64,000 bases of DNA, from the NCBI GenBank assembly GCA_017303795.1, contig JAFLBR010000017.1, positions 41,064-105,063 on the forward strand. Direction: 5' to 3'. The notes beneath the pieces were generated by a model. The model was given only the letters and a program-made list of their open reading frames with translations. It was not told where the DNA came from and ran no database searches. Shown in pieces: positions 33,582 through 45,000 of this stretch; the stretch's first letter is position 1; every line of letters begins with the position of its first letter. The stretch comes from Cytophagales bacterium (GTDB lineage: Bacteria > Bacteroidota > Bacteroidia > Cytophagales > Cyclobacteriaceae). The translations under genes and the position numbers were made by a program.

Positions 33582-34307
33582 ATGAGCAATACAAAAAAAT
33601 TAAGCAGCAGCGTTTGGGTAGGCGGTATCATCCTGGCGGTAGGAAGTATTTGGCTTTTTAAGAAACTGGATTTACTCTATTTGCCACGTTGGGTCTTCTC
33701 CTGGCAAACACTTCTGATCGGCTTAGGTTTAGTGTTCGGAGTTAACCGCAAGTTTGAAGGTATTGGTTGGTTGGCATTAATCTTAGTGGGATCATTCTTT
33801 TTGATTGATGATATATTCTTTCTGGATTATGAATTAAGAAGGTTGGCACTTCCAATCGGAATAATTGTGGTGGGTGCATTTATTGTTGGCCGTGCGTTGT
33901 GGGGGCCATCGCGTGAAGCGCGTAAGTCGCTTGCCGGTGATGGTATTGTAAACATAGATGAAGGCGGTGAAGACTATTTTGACATTACTACCATTTTTGG
34001 AGGTGCTAAAAAGAAAGTGTTTTCCAAACAATTTAAAGGTGGCGAAACAACCTGCTTATTTGGTGGTACTGATTTAGATTTAACACAAGCCGATATTCAA
34101 GGCACTGTAATAATTGATGTGGTACAAATGTTTGGTGGAGTAAAGTTGATCGTACCTGCTAACTGGGAGATCAAATCCGATATCACCGCCATACTGGGTG
34201 GTTTTGATGATAAGCGTAGCACACCACAAGGCCCATTGTCCGGAAAAAAATTAGTGATCACCGGGTTTGTGATGTTCGGAGGTGTGGAGATAAAAAGTTA
34301 CAATTAA
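33582..34307 (+). CDS. LiaF-like membrane protein (DUF5668 + cell-wall-active antibiotics response domain)
   Basis: The 241-residue protein has four short membrane helices in the first 105 residues (VGGIILAVGSIWLF and onward) and a C-terminal beta-helix-like domain with DITTIFGGAKKKV and ITAILGGFDDKR repeats. This is the layout of LiaF/YvqF proteins that restrain envelope-stress kinases in Firmicutes; in Bacteroidota the function is unknown. No kinase gene is adjacent. Confidence 0.85.
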   Translation: MSNTKKLSSSVWVGGIILAVGSIWLFKKLDLLYLPRWVFSWQTLLIGLGLVFGVNRKFEGIGWLALILVGSFFLIDDIFFLDYELRRLALPIGIIVVGAFIVGRALWGPSREARKSLAGDGIVNIDEGGEDYFDITTIFGGAKKKVFSKQFKGGETTCLFGGTDLDLTQADIQGTVIIDVVQMFGGVKLIVPANWEIKSDITAILGGFDDKRSTPQGPLSGKKLVITGFVMFGGVEIKSYN

Positions 34308-34320
34308 AATATTTGTTGTT

Positions 34321-34374
34321 GGCTACTGGTACCAAGTTACCAGTAGCCAGTAGCCAGTTACCAGCAACCAGCTT
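34321..34374. repeat. Intergenic palindrome built from CCAGTAGCCAGTTA words
   Basis: GGCTACTGGTA (34321-34331) and TACCAGTAGCC (34338-34348) form a perfect 11-bp stem with a six-base loop; the word ccag(t/c)a(g/a)cc continues to 34372. It ends at the ATG of the DUF4288 gene, just as the argS element does. Confidence 0.7.
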
Positions 34375-34725
34375 ATGAATTGGTATCTCGTTAAATTAGT
34401 TTTTCAGATTGTTACCGATAACGGCACAGCCCAGTTCGATGAACAAATGCGGTTGATACAAGCCGATGAGTTAGCGTGGGCAGTTGAGAAAGCAGGCGTG
34501 TTGGGTTGGTTGGAGGAAAGTACTTTCAAAAGTAGTTATTCAAAACAGGTAACCTGGAAGTTTATAGGTGTAGCCGATATTCATAAACTAACCGGGCTTG
34601 AAGATGGTACACAATTGTGCAGCACCACCGTTCAACCCGATTGCCCGAAAGAATATTTGCAGTTAATTGAACTTAACCGGGTCAAAGCTTTAGCCATGAT
34701 AGCAGAAGAATTTGTCGAATTGTAA
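34375..34725 (+). CDS. DUF4288 family protein
   Basis: The 116-residue soluble protein is a recognisable DUF4288 member (NWYLVKLVFQIV at the start, AFQFDEQMRLI-like and TWKFIGVADIHKL). Function is unknown. It follows the LiaF-like gene by 67 bases filled by a palindromic element, and ends before a clear terminator. Confidence 0.82.
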   Translation: MNWYLVKLVFQIVTDNGTAQFDEQMRLIQADELAWAVEKAGVLGWLEESTFKSSYSKQVTWKFIGVADIHKLTGLEDGTQLCSTTVQPDCPKEYLQLIELNRVKALAMIAEEFVEL

Positions 34726-34751
34726 GGAGTTGAGTCTTTAAACGCTTATTC

Positions 34752-34790
34752 AAGCCTGCTGTGGATTTTAATCCCAGCAGGCTTTATTTT
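34752..34790 (+). terminator. Terminator of the DUF4288 gene
   Basis: AAGCCTGCTG-T-GG (34752-34764) pairs with CCCAGCAGGCTT (34773-34784), followed by TATTTTG. It spans the GTG at 34761 that opens the next long frame, which argues that the regulator gene starts later, at 34833. Confidence 0.8.
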
Positions 34791-34832
34791 GTTTATCATT
34801 TTGGTTTACCTGTGCTTTTAGTAATTTTCGAA

Positions 34833-37800
34833 ATGCGAAGTTTATGTTTGGCGGTTCTGATGTTGGCATGTGCGAATGTGTATTCGCAAACCGATGCGTT
34901 TAAGTTTACCAATATCGATGCGAAGAAAGGACTTTCGCACAATCAGGTAAATGTGGTGTTTAAAGACAGCCGCGGATATGTGTGGGTGGGAACGGCATCA
35001 GGTCTTAACAGGTTTAATGGATACACCATTCATTCCTATCGAAACAATGTGCGCGACACAACTTCACTGGTCGATAATCAGGTGGTGCGCATAGCCGAAG
35101 ATCCTCACGGCCGAATCTGGGTGAATGAATCCAACATTTTTTTCTACGATACTGACCGGTTTACTGCAAACACAACTCCTTATCTAAAAACCTATGGAGT
35201 TCCGAATGGTTCCATACATGATATTGTAAAAGACAAACAAGGTTTTTATTGGTTCGTACACAGCTTCCAAGGTTTGTATCAATACGAAAAAGATAAAGGG
35301 CCAGCGCGAGCGTTTGTAACCAGACCTGGTGATTCTCTTTCAATCGCTACTAATCAGGTTTCGGCTGTGGCCGATGATGGTACCGGAGACTTGTGGATAA
35401 TTCACACCAATGGAATTCTTGAAAAACTAAATCCGCAAAGTGGCCAAGTAACGTATCGTAGTCGGGTATTGCAAACACGGCATAATACCAATCTCGATTA
35501 TCAGTTTATTGTAGACGCGGATGGCGATTTATGGATTTATGCATCGAGTAGTCCTAACGGAGTTTTCTTTTTTGATACAAACACTTTAAACTTCACGTTT
35601 GTAAAAAAAAATTCTGCCGGTATAAAACTCAATACCGACTTGGTGCGAGGTATAGTGCAGGATAATCAAGGATTGATTTGGGTAGGCACCGATCATGGTG
35701 GGATTAACCTGATCGACAAAAAAAATAGAACCGTTAGGTACGTGTTGCATAGTGCAGATGATGCCAAGAGTATCAGCCAAAACAGTATTACCGATTTGTA
35801 TAAAGATGATGAAGGCATTGTCTGGTCGGGTACGTATAAGCGCGGTGTGGATTATTATCATGAGAATATTATTCGCTTTCCATTGTACCAACATTACCTG
35901 TCCGATCGGCTAAATCTGGATTATGAAGATGTAAATCGTTTTGTAGAAGACAAGCAGGGCAACTTATGGATTGGAACAAATGGAGGTGGGTTAATTTATT
36001 TCGATAGAACAAGCAACACGTTTAAGCAATATAAAAACAACCCGGCCGATCCAAACAGTTTGAGTAACGATGTAATTGTGAGTTTGTGTATCGACTACGA
36101 AGGCGTGCTTTGGGTGGGCACGTACTTTGGCGGATTAAACCGCTTCGATGGGAAAAAATTTAAGCGCTACAAAAACGATCCAACTAATGCCCGCACCATT
36201 GCCGATGATAACATCTGGGAGATTTTTGAAGATTCAGATAATAACCTTTGGATAGGAACTTTGTATCGTGGACTTGATTTATACGATAGACGTACAGATT
36301 CATTTCAACATTACCGGAGTGGCGAGGTTAACTCAGTTCGTTCTAATTACATAAGTGCACTTACTGAAGACAGAAACGGAAATCTTTGGGTAGGAACAAA
36401 CTTTGGTATTGACGTTTTAAATAAACAAACTGGCAGGTTTACACATTATGAAAACGAATTAGATAATGTTAATAGCCTTTCCAATAATCTGGTGCTGTAT
36501 ATTATGGAGGACAGTAAGGGGTTGGTTTGGATTGGAACACATGGCGGGGTAAATATTTTTAACCCATCCACACAGAAATTTCTAACCTTTTGGGAAGCCG
36601 ATGGATTAGTACATAATACCGTACTAACAATTCTGGAAGACGATAACCATACCTATTGGTTAACCACACCAAAAGGATTATCGAACTTAGTGATTAACCA
36701 ACAAGCCCCGGAAGATCTGACTAAGTATGTGTTGAAGACGTACGATGAATCTGATGGCTTGCAAGGCACACAGTTCAATGAAAATGCGGCTTACAAAACA
36801 TCGAAAGGTGAATTAGTATTTGGTGGTGCAAATGGGTTTAACCTCTTTAAACCAGAAATGTTGCAACGCAATGCCCTTAAGCCTAGGGTGGTACTTACCG
36901 ATTTTCTATTGTTCAATAAGTCTGTTGCCATTGGCGAGGAAATAAACGGCAGGGTTCCGTTGCACAAAGCAATTTCAGAAACTCAGGAAGTAACACTTTC
37001 ACATCACGATAATGTATTAGCAATTGAATTTGCAGCACTTAGTTATTTGCATCCTGAAAAAAACAGATACCAATACAAACTGGATGGCTTCAATGAAACT
37101 TGGGTAGAAGCAGATGCCAATACCCGGAAGGTAACCTATACAAACCTGGATGCCGGCACTTATTTTTTTAAAGTGCGGGCCGCTAATAGCGATGGTGTGT
37201 GGAACGATACCGATGTTAGTCTTACTATTAAAATATTGCCACCCTTTTGGGCTACACCGTGGGCCATTGTGCTGTACACGTTGGCGGTGTTTGGTGTGTT
37301 ATATGCTTCGCGTAGAATTGCATTAAGCAGAGTGCGCAACAAATTCAGGTTAGAGCAAGAACGAAAAGAAGCCCTGCATCGGCACGAGTTAGATGAAATG
37401 AAAATCCGCTTTCTTACCAATGTAAGTCACGAGTTTCGTACTCCACTTTCGCTAATTATTACACCACTTGAAAGAATTACGCAGCAAACCGAAGATTCAG
37501 AGCAACGCAAACAATTTACCATGATGCAGCGTAATGCCAGGCGGTTGCTTAATCTGGTAAACAAACTTTTAGATTTTCGCAGGTTTGAAGCCGATGAGTT
37601 AAAGTTTAATCCAAGTGAAGGCGACATTGTTTCATTTATTCGCGATGCAGTCTATTCTTTTTCTGATCTATCAGAGAAAAAAGAAATTGAACTTAAATTC
37701 AAAACTTCGGTAAATTCCATTGAAACCATCTTTGATCAGGATAAATTGGAAAAGATTTTATTCAACTTACTTTCCAATGCTTTCAAGTTCACGCCTGATC

Positions 37801-38915
37801 ACGGAGTAGTTTCGGTAGAACTTGATCGGGTGATGCGAACCAATCGCCCCTGCATCGCCATAAAAGTTAGTGATACAGGCATTGGTATTCCGGCCGATAA
37901 ACATGAAAAAATATTTGAACGCTTTTATCAGAACGAATTACCCGATCATATCGTAAATCAGGGTAGTGGCATTGGCCTTTCGCTTACACGCGAGTTTGTA
38001 AAAATTCAGAATGGTGAAATTTCAGTAACCAGCACCCCCGGTGTGGGTAGTACATTTACGGTGGAGCTTCCCTTGCATGAAGTAAAACAGACTTTTATGG
38101 AGGAAACTTTACCGGGCAAGGTAGTTGAACCGGATGCAGAAGTAGCAAACTTGAATTTGCCTTCACTTTTACTCGTGGAAGACAATGAAGATTTTCGCTA
38201 TTACTTAAAAGATAATCTGAAATCGGCTTATCGTATTTACGAGGCAACCAATGGTGCCGAAGGTTTAAACAAAGCGCTCGCATTAATGCCCGACTTAATT
38301 GTAAGCGACATTATGATGCCTGTAATGAGTGGCATTGAACTTTGCCGAAAGGTAAAAGGCGAATCGCGCGTATCGCACACGCCCGTAATTTTGCTTACGG
38401 CCCGCAGTTCAGAAGAACAAAAGTTAGAAGGTCTGGAATGCGGAGCCGATGATTACATTACCAAACCTTTTAGTTTCGATATTCTACAATTACGAATCAA
38501 GCACTTGATTCAGCAACGCGAGTTGTTACATAAAAATTTTAAGAAACTGATTGAAGTTAAAGCAAGTGATGTGAAGGTTGCTTCGCTGGATGAAAAACTT
38601 ATTCGCAAAGCAGTTGAAAGCGTGGAAGCTAACATTTCCGATGCTGGCTTTACGGTGGAAGACCTGAGTCGCGAACTGGGTGTGAGTCGCGTGCATTTAT
38701 ATAAAAAACTTTTGGCGCTTACAGGCAAAACTCCGCTGGAGTTTATTCGATCCATTCGTTTGCAACAGGCTGCCCAGTTGCTGGAAAAAAGTCAATTGAG
38801 TGTGGCCGAAGTAGCCTATCAGGTAGGCTTTAATAACCCGAAATACTTTGCCCGGTATTTCAAAGAAGAGTTTCAGGTGTTGCCATCGGCTTATCTGGCA
38901 TCAAAATCAAAGTAA
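34833..38915 (+). CDS. Hybrid two-component system regulator (HTCS) of the polysaccharide locus
   Basis: The 1360-residue protein unites a sensor and a regulator. A signal peptide (CLAVLMLACANVYSQ) is followed by about 14 reg_prop beta-propeller blades (WIGTNGGGL, WVGTYFGGL), a Y_Y_Y domain (YQYKLDGFNETW), a membrane helix near 800-823, HisKA with His in NVSHEFRTPLS (about 866), HATPase, a receiver with Asp in LIVSDIMMPV (about 1158) and an AraC HTH at the end. It senses an oligosaccharide in the periplasm and activates the locus downstream. A near-consensus promoter (TTTG-N18-TAATTTTC, 34800-34829) precedes the ATG. Confidence 0.96.
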   Translation: MRSLCLAVLMLACANVYSQTDAFKFTNIDAKKGLSHNQVNVVFKDSRGYVWVGTASGLNRFNGYTIHSYRNNVRDTTSLVDNQVVRIAEDPHGRIWVNESNIFFYDTDRFTANTTPYLKTYGVPNGSIHDIVKDKQGFYWFVHSFQGLYQYEKDKGPARAFVTRPGDSLSIATNQVSAVADDGTGDLWIIHTNGILEKLNPQSGQVTYRSRVLQTRHNTNLDYQFIVDADGDLWIYASSSPNGVFFFDTNTLNFTFVKKNSAGIKLNTDLVRGIVQDNQGLIWVGTDHGGINLIDKKNRTVRYVLHSADDAKSISQNSITDLYKDDEGIVWSGTYKRGVDYYHENIIRFPLYQHYLSDRLNLDYEDVNRFVEDKQGNLWIGTNGGGLIYFDRTSNTFKQYKNNPADPNSLSNDVIVSLCIDYEGVLWVGTYFGGLNRFDGKKFKRYKNDPTNARTIADDNIWEIFEDSDNNLWIGTLYRGLDLYDRRTDSFQHYRSGEVNSVRSNYISALTEDRNGNLWVGTNFGIDVLNKQTGRFTHYENELDNVNSLSNNLVLYIMEDSKGLVWIGTHGGVNIFNPSTQKFLTFWEADGLVHNTVLTILEDDNHTYWLTTPKGLSNLVINQQAPEDLTKYVLKTYDESDGLQGTQFNENAAYKTSKGELVFGGANGFNLFKPEMLQRNALKPRVVLTDFLLFNKSVAIGEEINGRVPLHKAISETQEVTLSHHDNVLAIEFAALSYLHPEKNRYQYKLDGFNETWVEADANTRKVTYTNLDAGTYFFKVRAANSDGVWNDTDVSLTIKILPPFWATPWAIVLYTLAVFGVLYASRRIALSRVRNKFRLEQERKEALHRHELDEMKIRFLTNVSHEFRTPLSLIITPLERITQQTEDSEQRKQFTMMQRNARRLLNLVNKLLDFRRFEADELKFNPSEGDIVSFIRDAVYSFSDLSEKKEIELKFKTSVNSIETIFDQDKLEKILFNLLSNAFKFTPDHGVVSVELDRVMRTNRPCIAIKVSDTGIGIPADKHEKIFERFYQNELPDHIVNQGSGIGLSLTREFVKIQNGEISVTSTPGVGSTFTVELPLHEVKQTFMEETLPGKVVEPDAEVANLNLPSLLLVEDNEDFRYYLKDNLKSAYRIYEATNGAEGLNKALALMPDLIVSDIMMPVMSGIELCRKVKGESRVSHTPVILLTARSSEEQKLEGLECGADDYITKPFSFDILQLRIKHLIQQRELLHKNFKKLIEVKASDVKVASLDEKLIRKAVESVEANISDAGFTVEDLSRELGVSRVHLYKKLLALTGKTPLEFIRSIRLQQAAQLLEKSQLSVAEVAYQVGFNNPKYFARYFKEEFQVLPSAYLASKSK

Positions 38916-38967
38916 AGCTCTTAATTCAGGTTGTTTTCGCAATTTTTCATCATTTCAACCCTGTACA

Positions 38968-39020
38968 GGTTAACAAATGAAACCCTTAATTGAAACATTT
39001 TAACCCCCTGGGTTAACTAA
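38968..39020 (+). promoter_or_regulatory. Direct repeats upstream of the GH31 gene, candidate HTCS sites
   Basis: GGTTAACAAA (38968-38977) and GGTTAACTAA (39011-39020) are direct repeats 43 bases apart, about 105-155 bases before the first gene of the locus. TAATCTTG (39061-39068) is a near -7 element. Binding by the HTCS is inferred. Confidence 0.35.
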
Positions 39021-39123
39021 ACCAACCGTTTTTCTGAACAATTCAATAACCATTCAAGCATAATCTTGCCTTTACATTTACGCAATCGTTTTCTAAAACT
39101 GATAATTTCATTCGATTACGTAA

Positions 39124-41952
39124 ATGATGAACCGACTTGTACTCCTGCTTTTATTATTCGCGCTTGCCTGTACACCAAAGGCAACTTACGAAGTTAAGCC
39201 TGATGGTGTTTGGGTAACATTTCAGAATAATGACACCAAACTGATTGCGTTGCAGCCTGTGTCCGATAAAATAATCCGGGTAACGGCAGCTCCAACACAT
39301 CAACCGAAGCAAGCAGAAAGTTTAAGTGTAATTAACCAGCCCACTTTCGTGGATTGGCAGGCAGAGGAGATTGGAAACGATTTGCTTGTAACTACAAAAA
39401 ATATTCGTGCAAAGCTTTCGTTGCTTACAGGCGAAATAGTGTTTACCGATACAACCGGTAAAGTATTGTTGCGGGAAAAAGTAGGCGGTGGAAAAACGTA
39501 TCAGGCCACCACTGCCGACAATGAAAACTTTTACACTATCCAGCAAGAATTTGAATCGCCTGCAGATGAAGCTTTCTATGGTTTAGGGCAACACCAGGAA
39601 GGATTGATGAACTACAAAGGAAAAGATGTTACGCTTTTTCAATACAACACCAAAGTATCGGTACCATTTCTGGTTTCAACAAAAAACTACGGCTTGTTGT
39701 GGGATAACTATTCGCTTTCAAAGTTTGGCGATGTGCGCGAATACAAACAACTCTCAGCTCTTAATCTGTTTTCGAAAGATGGAGTAGCCGGTGGCTTAAC
39801 TGCAAACTACATCTCTAAAACAGATTCTAACAAAGTTTATCTCTCCCGTACCGATTCGGTTATTAACTATCGCTTTCTGGCCGATCAGAAAATATTTCCA
39901 CAAGACTTTCCTTTAGCAAATGGAAAAGTAATTTGGGAAGGAAGCTTGAGTACAAACCAAACCGGCATACATAAATTTTTTATTTACTATGCTGGTTATT
40001 TAAAGGTTTGGGTTAACAATCAATTGCAGGCCGATCATTGGCGGCAAGCCTGGAACCCCGGCCAGATAAAATTTGAGTTGGATGCTGAAGCCGGTAAAAA
40101 ATATCCGGTAAGAATAGAATGGTTGCCCGATGGTGGCGAATCGTACTTGTCTATTACCTGGCAACAAAATTCCAAAGAAGAACAAAACCGTTTATCGCTA
40201 TTCTCTGAAGCGGCCGATCAAATTGATTACTACTTCGTAGCCGGAAATAATCTGGATGAAGTTATTGGTGGATACAGAACATTAACCGGAAAAGCCGAGA
40301 TTGTTCCTAACTGGGCATTGGGCTTTTGGCAAAGTCGCGAACGTTACAAAACTCAAAAAGAAATTTTAGATGTAGCCGCAGAGTTTCGCAAGCGTAGAAT
40401 TCCGCTTGATAATATTGTATTAGACTGGTCGTATTGGGATGAAGACAAGTGGGGCAGTCAGGATTTTGATTTAAAACGTTTTCCGGATGCGGATAACATG
40501 ATTAAACAACTGCACGAAAAATACAATTTGCATTTTATGATTTCGGTTTGGCCCAAGTTTTATGAGGGCATCGAAAACTACAATCAGTTCGATCAAAAAG
40601 GTTGGTTGTATAAAACCAATGTTAATAATCGCCAGCGCGATTGGATAGGCAAAGGTTATGTTTCTACTTTTTACGATGCCTTCAGTCCGGATGCCCGCAA
40701 AGCATTCTGGCAGTTACTACACGATAAACTTTACGTGAAAGGTGTAGATGCATGGTGGCTTGATTCTACCGAACCCGATATTTTATCGAATGCATCTGTA
40801 GCCGAACGGAAACAACTCATGAATCCAACAGCATTGGGTTCATCTACACGGTATTTTAATGCATACGCCTTGGTAAATGCACAAGGTGTTTACGAAGGCT
40901 TGCGCGAAGCCGATCCGGATAAGCGCGTATTTATTTTTACCCGTTCTGCTTACGCAGGATCGCAGCGCTATGGAGCGGCCACCTGGAGCGGTGACATTGC
41001 TGCTAACTGGCAGGATTTTAAATCGCAGATTCCGGCAGGTTTAAATTTTTCATTATCGGGTATTCCGTATTGGACAACGGACATTGGTGGGTTTTCGGTT
41101 GAACGCAAAAATGAACATGCACAAGGCGAAGACCTTGAAAACTGGCGCGAGTTAAATACACGTTGGTTTCAGTTTGGTGCATTTAATCCGCTGCATCGGG
41201 TACATGGTCAGTTTCCTTTTCGCGAAGTATATAATCTGGCACCAGATGAACACACTGCCTACAAAACAATTGTGTACTACAATAAACTTCGCTATCGGTT
41301 ATTTCCATACATCTATTCTTTAGCAGGCAAAACATACTTTGATGATTACACTATAATGCGGGCTTTGGTTATGGATTTCCCTAAAGATGCAACCGTAACC
41401 AACATCGGGCATGAGTATATGTTGGGCAATGCATTGTTAGTTGCTCCGGTTACAAAGTATAAAGCCAGAACGTGGCCGGTTTATCTGCCACACACCGATG
41501 GCGGCTGGTACGATTTCTATACCGGTAAACCATTTGCCGGAGGCCAGACTGTAGAAGTTGATGCACCACTTGAACAGATTCCACTATTTGTAAAAGCCGG
41601 TTCTATTATTCCTGCCGGGCCAGAGTTGCAATACGTAAGTGAAAAACTACCCGATCCGGTTACACTCTATATCTATGCCGGGGCTAACGGAAGTTTTGAT
41701 TTGTATGAAGACGAAGGCTTAAACTATAATTATCAAAAAGGTAAGTTTCAGAAAACAACGTTTAGGTATAACGAAGCCGAACAAGCACTAACAATTGGCG
41801 AACGCACAGGTGGTTATAATGGTGCACTGATTGAGCGCACATTTGAGCTGGTCTGGATTGATAAAAATAGAGCAACCGGAATTGAACTTAAAGCAGATAA
41901 ACCTGATCGTATAATTAAATATACCGGTCAGGCCATTACAATTAAACGTTAA
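39124..41952 (+). CDS. GH31 alpha-glycosidase with PA14 insert, probable alpha-xylosidase
   Basis: The 942-residue lipoprotein (LLLLFALACT, Cys about residue 16) has an N-terminal beta domain, a PA14-like insert (about 245-350: GIHKFFIYYAGYLKVWVNN), then the GH31 barrel with the nucleophile Asp in DAWWLDSTEPD and the acid/base Asp in TWSGDIAANW. A PA14 insert inside a GH31 enzyme is the hallmark of xyloglucan alpha-xylosidases from Bacteroides ovatus and Cellvibrio japonicus. It would remove xylose from the non-reducing end of xyloglucan oligosaccharides. It heads the SusCD operon. Confidence 0.92.
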   Translation: MMNRLVLLLLLFALACTPKATYEVKPDGVWVTFQNNDTKLIALQPVSDKIIRVTAAPTHQPKQAESLSVINQPTFVDWQAEEIGNDLLVTTKNIRAKLSLLTGEIVFTDTTGKVLLREKVGGGKTYQATTADNENFYTIQQEFESPADEAFYGLGQHQEGLMNYKGKDVTLFQYNTKVSVPFLVSTKNYGLLWDNYSLSKFGDVREYKQLSALNLFSKDGVAGGLTANYISKTDSNKVYLSRTDSVINYRFLADQKIFPQDFPLANGKVIWEGSLSTNQTGIHKFFIYYAGYLKVWVNNQLQADHWRQAWNPGQIKFELDAEAGKKYPVRIEWLPDGGESYLSITWQQNSKEEQNRLSLFSEAADQIDYYFVAGNNLDEVIGGYRTLTGKAEIVPNWALGFWQSRERYKTQKEILDVAAEFRKRRIPLDNIVLDWSYWDEDKWGSQDFDLKRFPDADNMIKQLHEKYNLHFMISVWPKFYEGIENYNQFDQKGWLYKTNVNNRQRDWIGKGYVSTFYDAFSPDARKAFWQLLHDKLYVKGVDAWWLDSTEPDILSNASVAERKQLMNPTALGSSTRYFNAYALVNAQGVYEGLREADPDKRVFIFTRSAYAGSQRYGAATWSGDIAANWQDFKSQIPAGLNFSLSGIPYWTTDIGGFSVERKNEHAQGEDLENWRELNTRWFQFGAFNPLHRVHGQFPFREVYNLAPDEHTAYKTIVYYNKLRYRLFPYIYSLAGKTYFDDYTIMRALVMDFPKDATVTNIGHEYMLGNALLVAPVTKYKARTWPVYLPHTDGGWYDFYTGKPFAGGQTVEVDAPLEQIPLFVKAGSIIPAGPELQYVSEKLPDPVTLYIYAGANGSFDLYEDEGLNYNYQKGKFQKTTFRYNEAEQALTIGERTGGYNGALIERTFELVWIDKNRATGIELKADKPDRIIKYTGQAITIKR

Positions 41953-42001
41953 AACAAAAACACAACTCAATAATCAACTATCAATTTAAAAACAGAAACC
42001 T

Positions 42002-45000
42002 ATGAGGAAAATCTATCAATGTTTTTCTATCGTGCTGGTGTTATGCTTGCTTCTGTCGCAACATGGATTTGCGCAGCAGGTTGTTACCGGAACGGTAAAG
42101 GATGCAACCGGTGTGGCCTTGCCGGGTGTAAACGTCCTGATTAAAGGAACAACAACCGGTACCGCTACAGATAGCCAGGGAAAGTTTTCGTTACAGGCAT
42201 CGGCTAATGATGTACTGGTAGTTTCATTTATTGGCTACAAAACTCTGGAACAACAAGTAGGTACTCAAACAAGTTTTGAGTTTGGACTTGAAGAGGACAT
42301 GATCTCGCTGGAGGAAATAGTAGTGGTGGGTTATGGTGAAGCAAAGAAAAAACTTGTTACCGGAGCCAACATTCAGGTTGCTGGCGAAACACTTCAAAAG
42401 CAAAATCAACTTAATCCGCTACAAGCCATGCAAGGTCAGGCGCCAGGTATTAATATTATTTCTACATCAGGCCAACCGGGTGCAGGTTTAAAAGTAGTAG
42501 TGCGTGGTTTGGGTACCATTGGTAACTCGGGCCCGCTTTATGTAATTGATGGCATTCCGGGTGGTGATATTGCTATTCTTAACCCGAACGACATTGTTTC
42601 GATTGATGTATTGAAAGATGCGGCATCGGCTGCTATTTATGGTGCGCAGGCAGCCAACGGTGTAGTGCTGGTTACAACCAAAACCGGCAGCAAGGGCAAA
42701 GGCCAGGTAAGCTTTGATATGTACACAGGCTTGCAAAATGTAAATCGTAAAGTAGATATGCTTAATGCCGATGAGTACAAAACGATTATGAATGAACAAG
42801 CGCTTAACTCGGGCGGCTCGCTTATCGACTTTGGTGCTATGAATGGTCTTGCCAATACCAATTGGATGGATTATATGCTTAAAGAGAATGCTAAAACCAA
42901 CAACTATAATATAGGTGTTAATGGTGGTTCTGAAACTTCAGCATATTCATTGTCCTTAAACTATGTTAACCAGGAAGGTATTGTAGGTGGCGAAGCAGTT
43001 TCGTACTACGAACGTTATGGTGCAAGGTTAAACTCAGAACACAAACTATATAACAATGTGTTGAAAGTAGGGCAGCACCTTAACTTCAATTACATAATAA
43101 ACAATGGTATTAATGTAGGCAATCAATATAACAACACCTTGCGCGGAGCATTTATAACCTCGCCTTTGTCGCCAGTTTATAGCGATAATAATATTTACGA
43201 TAGTCCATTTAACGATACGTCAACCTCTCCGTGGTTTAATGGCGATGGCAACCCTTACGGCCAGATGATGACCAATACCAACAACAGAAACAATGCCCAG
43301 CGCTTGTTGGCTGATATATATGCGGAATTAGAGCCCATCAAAAACCTGAAGATTAAATCAGTGATGGGTTTTAATTATTATGCATCGGACTACCGTGGGT
43401 ATTCACCGTTGTATCAATTCTCGGTTTATGCCCGCAGCGTTACGCGCACAGTTACCAACCAAGGCATGAGCAGCGGCCATACCCTTACATTTATTAATAC
43501 GGCTACTTACGATTATAACATTGGCGAAAACCACGCGTTCAGCACGATGGTAGGTATGGAGTCGCAACAGTCGCAAGGCACAAATCTTTCGGGTTCCAAC
43601 TGGAATTTACTATCGCAGTTCAACGACTTTTCGCATGCTTATCTAAATAATACTACTGGCCGAGCATTCGTAACACTAAATGAAGACGGAACTGTACAAT
43701 CTATAACCGATACGCGCGAAGTAGGCGGTGGCCCAAACAACGATTATCGCAGAGCTTCTTATTTCGGCAGACTATCCTACAACTTTAATGAGAAGTATGT
43801 GTTTAATGCTACGCTGCGCAGAGATGGCTCTTCTAAATTTGCACGCGGTCAGCGTTGGGGAGTTTTCCCTTCGGCATCAGCCGGTTGGATTCTGAGCTAT
43901 GAAGATTTCTTTAAAGACTCAGCATTGGGTAACGCAGTTAACTTCCTCAAGCTTCGCGCAAGCTGGGGCCAGGTGGGTAATCAGGACATTGCCGATTTTC
44001 AGTTTGCGGCACCTATCAATACCTCAACCAACTTTAACGGTAGCAACCCTGCAGCTCTATACACATTTGGTACAAGTGGGTTGAATGTGCCGGGGGCTTA
44101 TCCTAGCCGTTTATCAAATCCTAACGTATCGTGGGAAACATCAGAGCAAACCAATATTGGTATAGATGCCAAGCTGATCAATAACAAATTAGATTTTGCT
44201 TTTGATTTCTATGTTAAAACCACCAAAGGTTGGTTGGTAACACCACCAGTATTGGCTACGGTAGGTACAGGCGCACCAGTTATTAATGGTGGCAGTGTAA
44301 AAAATTCCGGAATTGAATTGGCCCTAAACTGGAGCGATCGCATCGGGCAGATTAATTATCGCGTTGGTGTAAACGGTGCATATAATAAAAACCGAGTGGG
44401 CGAAATTCCAACAGAAGATGGAATCATTCACGGTCAAACCAATATGTTGTTCGATAACTCCGAAGAGTTTTATCGTGCACAAAACGGTTACGCCATTGGT
44501 TATTTCTGGGGTTATAAAACAAACGGACTGTTTCAGAACGATACCGACATTGAGCAGTGGCGCGCATCGGGCAAAGGAATACTTCAGCCTAATGTATTGC
44601 CTGGCGATGTAAAGTATGTAGATGTAAATGGTGATGGCGTTATTAATAACCTGGACAAGGTAAACCTGGGCAATGGTATGCCCGATTTTACGGTTGGGTT
44701 TAATGTGGCAGCCGACTACAAAGGGTTTGATTTTTCGGTTAATGCTTATGGTATGATTGGAAATAAAATTGTTCAATCGTATCGCAATCACACTAACAAG
44801 CAGGCAAACTATACTTCGGCTATTCTGCAGCGGTGGACGGGCGATGGAACATCCAATCGCATTCCGCGCGTAACCGAAACCAATGTAAACTGGCAGTTCT
44901 CTGATTTATATGTACACGATGGCGACTTCCTGCGCATAGCCAACATTTCAATCGGTTACGATTTATCTAAAGTAGTAAAATGGAAAAACCTTAATCAGGT

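Noticed and set aside
34761-34833. N-terminal extension of the HTCS from GTG 34761
   Set aside because: The codon lies in the terminator of the DUF4288 gene, and the extension would precede a signal peptide that starts cleanly at 34833.
44324-44791. 155-residue open frame antisense to susC
   Set aside because: It lies wholly within a well-supported SusC gene and has no domain or start signal.
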